Source of the DNA: Acidobacteriota bacterium
GTDB taxonomy: Bacteria; Acidobacteriota; Terriglobia; Acidiferrales; UBA7541
Assembly (NCBI GenBank): GCA_021832085.1
Contig: JAKBLM010000004.1
Span: forward strand, 1-64,000
Direction: 5' to 3'
Length of the DNA: 64,000 nucleotides
Each line of letters begins with the position of its first letter. The first letter of the stretch is position 1. A program made the position numbers and the translations under genes. The notes under the pieces are model-generated. The model saw only the letters and a program-made list of their open reading frames with translations. It searched no databases and was not told the origin of the DNA. Shown here piece after piece: positions 59,414-64,000 of this stretch.

Positions 59414-60664
59414 ATGAGTGAAACCTATGAACTGCATTGCCGGCAATGTGGCCGGCAACTGGGAAATGCGCCGGTGGCGATGTGCGACGAATGCATCGCC
59501 CCGCTCGAGGTCGCCTTCGACCTCGAAGGGCTGCGCGGCCGCCTGACGCGCGAGCAGATCGCCGCGCGACCTGAGAACCTCTGGCGTTATCGCGAATTAT
59601 TACCGATTCCCGAGGGTGCCAGCCCCGATCTGCCGGTCGGCTTCACGCCGCTGCTGGCTGCGCCACGCCTGGCGGACCAGCTCGGACTGAAAACCCTCTA
59701 CGTCAAGAACGATGCGGTTTGCCTGCCAAGCCTTTCTTTCAAGGACCGTGTTGTCGCCGTGGCGCTTGAACGGGCGCGAGCGTTTGGATTGCGCGTCGTC
59801 GGCTGCGCTTCGACCGGCAACCTCGCTAACGCGGTGGCCGCCCAGGCGGCGCGCGCCGGGCTGGAAGCATGGGTGTTCGTGCCCGCCGCGATCGAGCCAA
59901 CCAAGCTGATCGCCAGCGCCATCTACGGTGCGCACGTCGTGCCGATCAGCGGCAGCTACGACCAGGTCAACCGCCTCTGTTCGCTTGTTGCCGACCAGTT
60001 TCGCTGGGGGCTGGTAAACGTCAACCTGCGCCCTTATTATGCGGAGGGGTCGAAAACAGTGGGTTTCGAGGTTGCCGAGCAGCTTGGCTGGCGCCTTCCC
60101 GACAACATTGTCGTTCCAATGGCCGGCGGCGCGCTAATCGGCCGCATTCGCAAGGGATTCGACGAGTTGGTCGCGGTGGGACTGGTCGAGCCGAAACCCG
60201 TGAAATTTTTCGGCGCGCAGGCGAGCGGCTGCTCGCCGATTTCGAGCGCGGTGAAACAGGGGCTGAAGTTCCCCGAACCGCAGAAGCCGAGCACGATTTG
60301 TCATTCGCTCGCCATCGGCAATCCGGCCGATGGCCACCAGGCGGTGGAAGTGATCCGGTCGAGCGGCGGATGGGCCGAGGACGTGAGCGACGAGGAGATC
60401 CTGGCCGGAATGGAACTTTTGGCAAAGACCGAGGGTGTTTTCACCGAAACCGCCGGAGCAGTGGTTGTCGGCGTCGCGAAAAAATTGATCGCCCAGGGCC
60501 GCATCCGGCCTGAGGAAACCACCGTGCTCGCAATCACCGGCAACGGCCTGAAGACGACCGAGGCACTGAGCGGCCGGTTGCAATTCCTGCCCGCCGTTGA
60601 GCCCCGCCTGGCCGCCTTCGAGGCATTGCTCGCCCGGGTTGGTGTGCCGCTGACTACACGTTGA
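59414..60664 (+). CDS. thrC: threonine synthase
   Basis: 416 residues. The N-terminus has a zinc-ribbon-like CRQCGRQLG and CDECIAPLEV. The PLP lysine is in LSFKDRVVAVA, the phosphate cup in CASTGNLANAVAAQAARAG, and substrate/PLP contacts in VPMAGGALIGRI. It converts O-phosphohomoserine to threonine. The ATG at 59414 is taken because the zinc ribbon begins at once; no strong ribosome site is seen. It shares a base with thrB downstream (TGATG). It lies about 110 nt after a SAM-type riboswitch, which is unexpected for a threonine gene and ties this branch to methionine/SAM status. Confidence 0.93.
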   Translation: MSETYELHCRQCGRQLGNAPVAMCDECIAPLEVAFDLEGLRGRLTREQIAARPENLWRYRELLPIPEGASPDLPVGFTPLLAAPRLADQLGLKTLYVKNDAVCLPSLSFKDRVVAVALERARAFGLRVVGCASTGNLANAVAAQAARAGLEAWVFVPAAIEPTKLIASAIYGAHVVPISGSYDQVNRLCSLVADQFRWGLVNVNLRPYYAEGSKTVGFEVAEQLGWRLPDNIVVPMAGGALIGRIRKGFDELVAVGLVEPKPVKFFGAQASGCSPISSAVKQGLKFPEPQKPSTICHSLAIGNPADGHQAVEVIRSSGGWAEDVSDEEILAGMELLAKTEGVFTETAGAVVVGVAKKLIAQGRIRPEETTVLAITGNGLKTTEALSGRLQFLPAVEPRLAAFEALLARVGVPLTTR

Positions 60665-61596
60665 TGGTTCGGGAAAACGATTCGATCGTCGTTCCGGCGA
60701 GCTCGGCCAATCTTGGTTGCGGCTTCGATTGCGGCGCGCTCACCCTCAGCCTCTATATGAGGGTCCGAGGCCATCTTGAGGCGACGCCGGGCTTCCGCAT
60801 CCGCTACAGCGGCCCACATCCCGAACGCGTTCCGCTGGACGATTCGAATCTCGTGGTTCGCGCCGCACGTAGCGCCGCCGAGCGCATCGGCGTGGGAATG
60901 GCGGGCGGTGAAATCGAAATCGAAAACGAAATTCCCATCGCCGCGGGATTGGGATCGAGTGCCGCGGCGATCGTCGCCGGCATTCTGCTGGCAGCGCGGC
61001 AATTCGGCGAGCCGCCCGATCCCATGGCTCTGCTCGCTCTTGCTTGCCGGATCGAGGGCCATCCCGACAACGTTGCCGCCGCATGGCATGGCGGCCTGGT
61101 TGTGGCGGCGCCGCAGCCCGACGGCCAAGTGCGCGTGGCGCGCGCGGCGCTGCCCGAAGATTTGCAGTTGATTGCCGTCGTTCCCGATTTTCAATTGACC
61201 ACGGCGCGCGCCCGCGCCGTGCTGCCGGCGCGCTACGACCGCGCGGACGCGGTGCACAACCTGCAGCGTTTCGCTTTGCTCGTGGCCACTTGCTTTTCCG
61301 GCGAATTCCGGCTTGCTCCGGAACTGTTTCTTGATCGTTTGCACCAACCTTTTCGCGCCCCACTCGTGCCCGGCCTGGAAGCCTGCTTCGCCCTCCGCCA
61401 TCCCGACCTGCTCGGCGTTTTTTTGAGCGGAGCGGGATCCGCAGTGCTGGCACTGGCTCGCGCCAGCGCCGCCGAGATCGGCGACCGCCTGGCGAGTGAG
61501 TTCATGGGGCGCGGCGTGAATGCCAGGGTCTTCCTGCTGCGGCCGGAAAATCGGGGGGCACGGGATTTCCTGGCGGGTAGGGCGGCAGACTCTTGA
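60664..61596 (+). CDS. thrB: homoserine kinase
   Basis: 310 residues, GHMP kinase superfamily. Motif 1 is VVPASSANLGCGFDCGALTL, the phosphate loop PIAAGLGSSAAAIVAG, and motif 3 is FLSGAGSAVLALA. It phosphorylates homoserine, supplying the substrate of thrC. The ATG at 60664 overlaps the thrC stop by one base; an in-frame TTG directly upstream is unlikely. It is co-regulated by the upstream riboswitch. Confidence 0.94.
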   Translation: MVRENDSIVVPASSANLGCGFDCGALTLSLYMRVRGHLEATPGFRIRYSGPHPERVPLDDSNLVVRAARSAAERIGVGMAGGEIEIENEIPIAAGLGSSAAAIVAGILLAARQFGEPPDPMALLALACRIEGHPDNVAAAWHGGLVVAAPQPDGQVRVARAALPEDLQLIAVVPDFQLTTARARAVLPARYDRADAVHNLQRFALLVATCFSGEFRLAPELFLDRLHQPFRAPLVPGLEACFALRHPDLLGVFLSGAGSAVLALARASAAEIGDRLASEFMGRGVNARVFLLRPENRGARDFLAGRAADS

Positions 61597-61621
61597 CGTC
61601 AATCGCGCATTGCGCTAGATA
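61593..61621 (+). promoter_or_regulatory. promoter of the his leader-hisIGD operon
   Basis: TTGACG (61593-61598), 17-nt spacer, TAGATA (61616-61621). Transcription would begin near 61628, only a few bases before the leader peptide ATG. It overlaps the last codons of thrB. Confidence 0.65.
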
Positions 61622-61631
61622 ATAAGTAGTC

Positions 61632-61706
61632 ATGCTACCGCGAGCACAGCATCATCATCATTCTCACCACCACGGGGTCGTGCGGTGCTCGCGGGAGTTC
61701 AGTTAG
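61632..61706 (+). CDS. hisL: his operon leader peptide
   Basis: 24 residues, beginning MLPRAQ, then four His, Ser, three His, and ending GVVRCSREFS. Seven of eight consecutive codons are His, as in classic his attenuators. It is placed between a promoter (61593-61621) and an attenuator (61638-61772), with hisI following. Stalling of the ribosome here when His-tRNA is scarce would expose the antiterminator. The start is close to the predicted transcript start, with little room for a ribosome site. Confidence 0.88.
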   Translation: MLPRAQHHHHSHHHGVVRCSREFS

Positions 61707-61772
61707 TAGCCAGGTATCGCGAACTCATAAGCCCGCCAGCACCCCCAATGCTGGCGGGCTTCTCCTTTTTTT
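61638..61772 (+). terminator. his attenuator (antiterminator and rho-independent terminator)
   Basis: Element 1:2 pairs CCGCGAGCAC (61638-61647) with GTGCTCGCGG (61685-61694), enclosing the His codons. The antiterminator pairs GCGGGAGTTC (61691-61700) with GAACTC (61721-61726) and CCCGC (61732-61736). The terminator is AAGCCCGCCAGCA (61729-61741) with its complement (61749-61761), followed by seven T (61766-61772). Antiterminator and terminator share 61732-61736, so they are mutually exclusive. This is the standard attenuation logic. Confidence 0.9.
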
Positions 61773-61797
61773 AGGGGCAAATTTTTCAGGAGCTGTC

Positions 61798-62184
61798 ATG
61801 AAAATCGATTTTGACAAGTTGAATGGGCTGGTGCCCGCCGTGGTCCAGGAATCGACCACGGGCGAGGTACTGATGCTCGGATTCATGAACCGCGAAGCGC
61901 TGGCGGAAACCCTGCGCAGCCGCGACGTCACTTTTTACAGCCGTTCGCGGCAAAAACTCTGGAAGAAAGGCGAAACGAGCGGCAACACGTTTCGCCTCGT
62001 CGAGTTACTGGTCGATTGCGATGCCGACACCGTTCTCGCTCGGGTCGAATTACGCGGCTCGGGCGCCTGCCACGAGGGCTATCGCTCCTGCTTCTTCCGC
62101 CGCATGGAGCCCGACGGCCAAGTCGCCAAGGTCGCTGAACCGGTTTTTGACCCGGCCGCGGTCTATGCGGGGAAACGGGCATGA
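61798..62184 (+). CDS. hisI: phosphoribosyl-AMP cyclohydrolase
   Basis: 128 residues. It shows [40 protein letters not shown], and the zinc-binding [11 protein letters not shown] and [11 protein letters not shown]. It opens the purine ring of phosphoribosyl-AMP in histidine synthesis. It is HisI only, without the fused HisE phosphohydrolase. CAGGAG lies 5 nt upstream. First gene after the attenuator; it overlaps hisG by ATGA. Confidence 0.95.
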   Translation: MKIDFDKLNGLVPAVVQESTTGEVLMLGFMNREALAETLRSRDVTFYSRSRQKLWKKGETSGNTFRLVELLVDCDADTVLARVELRGSGACHEGYRSCFFRRMEPDGQVAKVAEPVFDPAAVYAGKRA

Positions 62185-63053
62185 ATCCGCTGCGACTCGG
62201 CATACCCAAAGGAAGCCTTCAGGAAGCGACGCTTCGGCTGTTTGAGCGCGCCGGCTGGCACATCGTTCTCCATTCCCGCAGCTACCACGCCGGCGTTGAC
62301 GATCCCGAATTGCAATGCATGGTCGTGCGAGCGCAGGAAATGGCGCGCTACGTCGCCAGCGGCGCCTTCGATGCCGGCCTCACCGGCCGCGACTGGGTGC
62401 TCGAAACAGGCTCCGACGTCCGCGAGATCGTCGAACTCGCCTACGCCAAGCAGGGACTCGGTCGGGTGCGCTGGGTGCTGGCCGTCCCGGAGGATTCCCC
62501 GATCCGGTCGGTGAGCGATCTGGAAGGCAAAACCATCGCCACCGAGGTTGTCCACATCACCGAGCAATATCTCGAGCGGCACGGCGTTCGCGCCCGAGTG
62601 GAATTTTCCTGGGGCGCCACCGAGGTCAAGGTGCCGCAACTGGCCGATGCGATCGTCGAAGTGACCGAGACCGGCGCATCGCTCCGTGCCAACCGCTTGC
62701 GCATCGTCGACACGGTGATGGAATCGAGCACCGTTTTCATCGCGAGCCATGCGGCCTGGGCCGATCCCTGGAAACAGGCCAAGATCTCTCACCTGGTGAT
62801 GTTGCTCGAAGGGGCCATCAGCGCCATGGGCAAGGTGGGGCTGATGCTCAACGTGCGCCGCGAAGATTTGCCCGGCGTGCTCGAAGTGCTGCCGGCCCTC
62901 AAGCGGCCCACCGTTTCGGCGCTCAGCGATCCCGAATGGGTGGCGGTGAACACGATCCTCGAGGAAGACGTGGTGCGACACATCGTTCCCCGGCTGAAAG
63001 AACGGCGGGCTCACGGGCTGGTCGAATACCCGCTGAATAAAATCGTGCTGTGA
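62181..63053 (+). CDS. hisG: ATP phosphoribosyltransferase, long form
   Basis: 290 residues, the hexameric long form with a C-terminal ACT-like regulatory domain (about 215-290). The catalytic part shows [30 protein letters not shown] and the PRPP-loop [19 protein letters not shown]. It catalyses the first committed step of histidine synthesis and is inhibited by histidine. The ATG overlaps the hisI stop (62181-62184) and its own stop overlaps hisD by one base. Confidence 0.96.
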   Translation: MNPLRLGIPKGSLQEATLRLFERAGWHIVLHSRSYHAGVDDPELQCMVVRAQEMARYVASGAFDAGLTGRDWVLETGSDVREIVELAYAKQGLGRVRWVLAVPEDSPIRSVSDLEGKTIATEVVHITEQYLERHGVRARVEFSWGATEVKVPQLADAIVEVTETGASLRANRLRIVDTVMESSTVFIASHAAWADPWKQAKISHLVMLLEGAISAMGKVGLMLNVRREDLPGVLEVLPALKRPTVSALSDPEWVAVNTILEEDVVRHIVPRLKERRAHGLVEYPLNKIVL

Positions 63054-64000
63054 TGCGCATCACGAAACTCAGTCGCCAGACTGCCGATCGACTCGAAGCC
63101 GGTCGCCGCCGCCGCGACCGGGAAGCCGAGCGCGTCGCGGCCCGCATCCTGGCCGATGTCGCACGCCGTGGAGACCGGGCTGTGGCGGAGTGGGCAGCCA
63201 AGCTCGACGACACGCACATGGCTCTCGGCCAGTTCTGGATCCCCGCCGCCGAGTTTGCGGCCAGCCGCCGCAGTGCGCCGGCCGCTCTTCTCCGCGCGGT
63301 TCGCGAGGCAGCCGGAAATATCCGGAGGGTGGCGCGGCGGCAGATGCCGCGCCCCTGGATGATCGATGTCGTCCCAGGCGTGCGTGTCGGCCAACTCTTC
63401 CGACCTCTCGACCGCGTGGGCTGCTACGTACCGGGCGGTCGCTTCCCGCTCCTCTCGACGTTGTTGATGACGGCGGTGCCGGCACAGGTGGCCGGGGTGC
63501 GGGAAATCATCGTTGCGTGCCCGCGGCCCAGCGCCGAACTGCTCGCCGCCGCCGATCTGATTGGTGTTCGTCGGATGCTGCGCCTGGGCGGAGCGCAAGC
63601 GATAGCCGCGCTGGCGCGGGGCACGCACACGGTGCCGCGCGTCGACAAGATTTGCGGCCCCGGCAATCGATTCGTCACCGCCGCAAAGCTTCTGGTGAGC
63701 AGCGAGTGCGCCATCGACATGCCGGCCGGCCCAACCGAGTTGCTGGTGCTGGCCCGGAGCGGCAATCCGTCGTTCATCGCCGCCGATCTGTTGGCCCAGG
63801 CCGAGCATGATCCGGACGCCGTCTCGCTGCTCGTCACCACGTCGGGCTCGCTCGCGCGCGACGTGCTGGCGGAATTGAGAAGGCAGATCGCCGCGCTGCC
63901 GCGCGCCAACCTCGCCCGCCAGTCGCTCGACCGCAGCGGGCCCATCTACGTGGCCGCGAGCCTCGACCAAGCGCTGCAATTCGCCAACCGCTTCGCGCCG
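63053..64000 (+). CDS. hisD: histidinol dehydrogenase (3' end beyond window)
   Basis: The frame starts at an ATG overlapping the hisG stop (TGATG) and runs 316 codons to the window edge without a stop. It opens [20 protein letters not shown]. Family blocks: VGCYVPGGRFPLLSTLLMTA, DKICGPGNRFVTAAKLL, IDMPAGPTELLVLA, and the zinc ligands in LLAQAEHDPDA. HisD catalyses the last two oxidations to histidine. About 100 residues are missing, including the C-terminal zinc His and active-site His/Glu. The short N-terminal region is common in this family. Confidence 0.95.
   Translation, partial: MRITKLSRQTADRLEAGRRRRDREAERVAARILADVARRGDRAVAEWAAKLDDTHMALGQFWIPAAEFAASRRSAPAALLRAVREAAGNIRRVARRQMPRPWMIDVVPGVRVGQLFRPLDRVGCYVPGGRFPLLSTLLMTAVPAQVAGVREIIVACPRPSAELLAAADLIGVRRMLRLGGAQAIAALARGTHTVPRVDKICGPGNRFVTAAKLLVSSECAIDMPAGPTELLVLARSGNPSFIAADLLAQAEHDPDAVSLLVTTSGSLARDVLAELRRQIAALPRANLARQSLDRSGPIYVAASLDQALQFANRFAP

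Noticed and set aside
1..64000. CRISPR arrays, rRNA or tRNA genes, prophage
   Set aside because: No regularly spaced repeats, rRNA segments, complete cloverleaf or phage structural genes were seen by reading; a covariance-model scan was not possible.

Overview
The window is high-GC bacterial DNA with compact operons on both strands. Its gene content points to an Acidobacteriota (Terriglobia/Solibacter-like) genome, although no rRNA is present to confirm this. The indicators are an Oar-like TonB receptor with an N-terminal carboxypeptidase-regulatory domain, a full-length Tricorn-type protease, futalosine-pathway menaquinone genes, a futalosine/TCA/histidine housekeeping set, and membrane-anchored HlyD proteins fused to GAF or M50 domains. 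The assignment to phylum is inference.

Layout. 1-161: C-terminal tail of an IS110-type transposase cut by the window edge. 274-6790: nadA-DUF2203-thioredoxin (YyaL type) operon, a divergent type-5 uracil-DNA glycosylase, an NCS1 permease and a DUF4242 protein. 7203-20461: a large phosphate block, nearly all on the minus strand. It holds pstS-pstC-pstA-pstB-phoU, an OprP-like porin, a second phoU, a second pstS-pstC-pstA set without its own pstB, then phoB-phoR. Five 7-4-7 direct repeats resembling Pho boxes precede pstS1, pstC1, the porin, pstS2 and phoB. Hairpins separate each pstS from its pstC.

20725-29342: the most unusual block. A sigma-54 enhancer-binding response regulator is followed by a GG-N10-GC promoter and several tiny lysine-rich peptide genes that share a C-terminal (A/F/V)-Q/x-T-L-(R) motif; two copies are decayed. 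Facing them is a three-gene operon: a triple-GAF/HlyD protein, a truncated HlyD adaptor, and a PqqD-like/M50 metalloprotease/HlyD fusion. This looks like a peptide maturation and export system. A similar lysine-rich peptide with its own sigma-54-like site lies at 55255-55332.

29592-52351: housekeeping genes: zinc-ribbon coiled-coil protein, mqnA-mqnC, a Tat-exported flavin amine oxidase, dprA-topA-xerD, an OprB-like porin, serA, folK, ruvA-ruvB, a class II aldolase, glutamate dehydrogenase, yvcK with a TPR protein, endonuclease V and citrate synthase. 52497-58938: the TonB receptor and the Tricorn homologue.

59127-64000: amino-acid biosynthesis with RNA control. A SAM-I-type riboswitch precedes thrC-thrB. 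A histidine-rich leader peptide (seven His codons) with antiterminator and terminator precedes hisI-hisG-hisD; hisD runs off the end.
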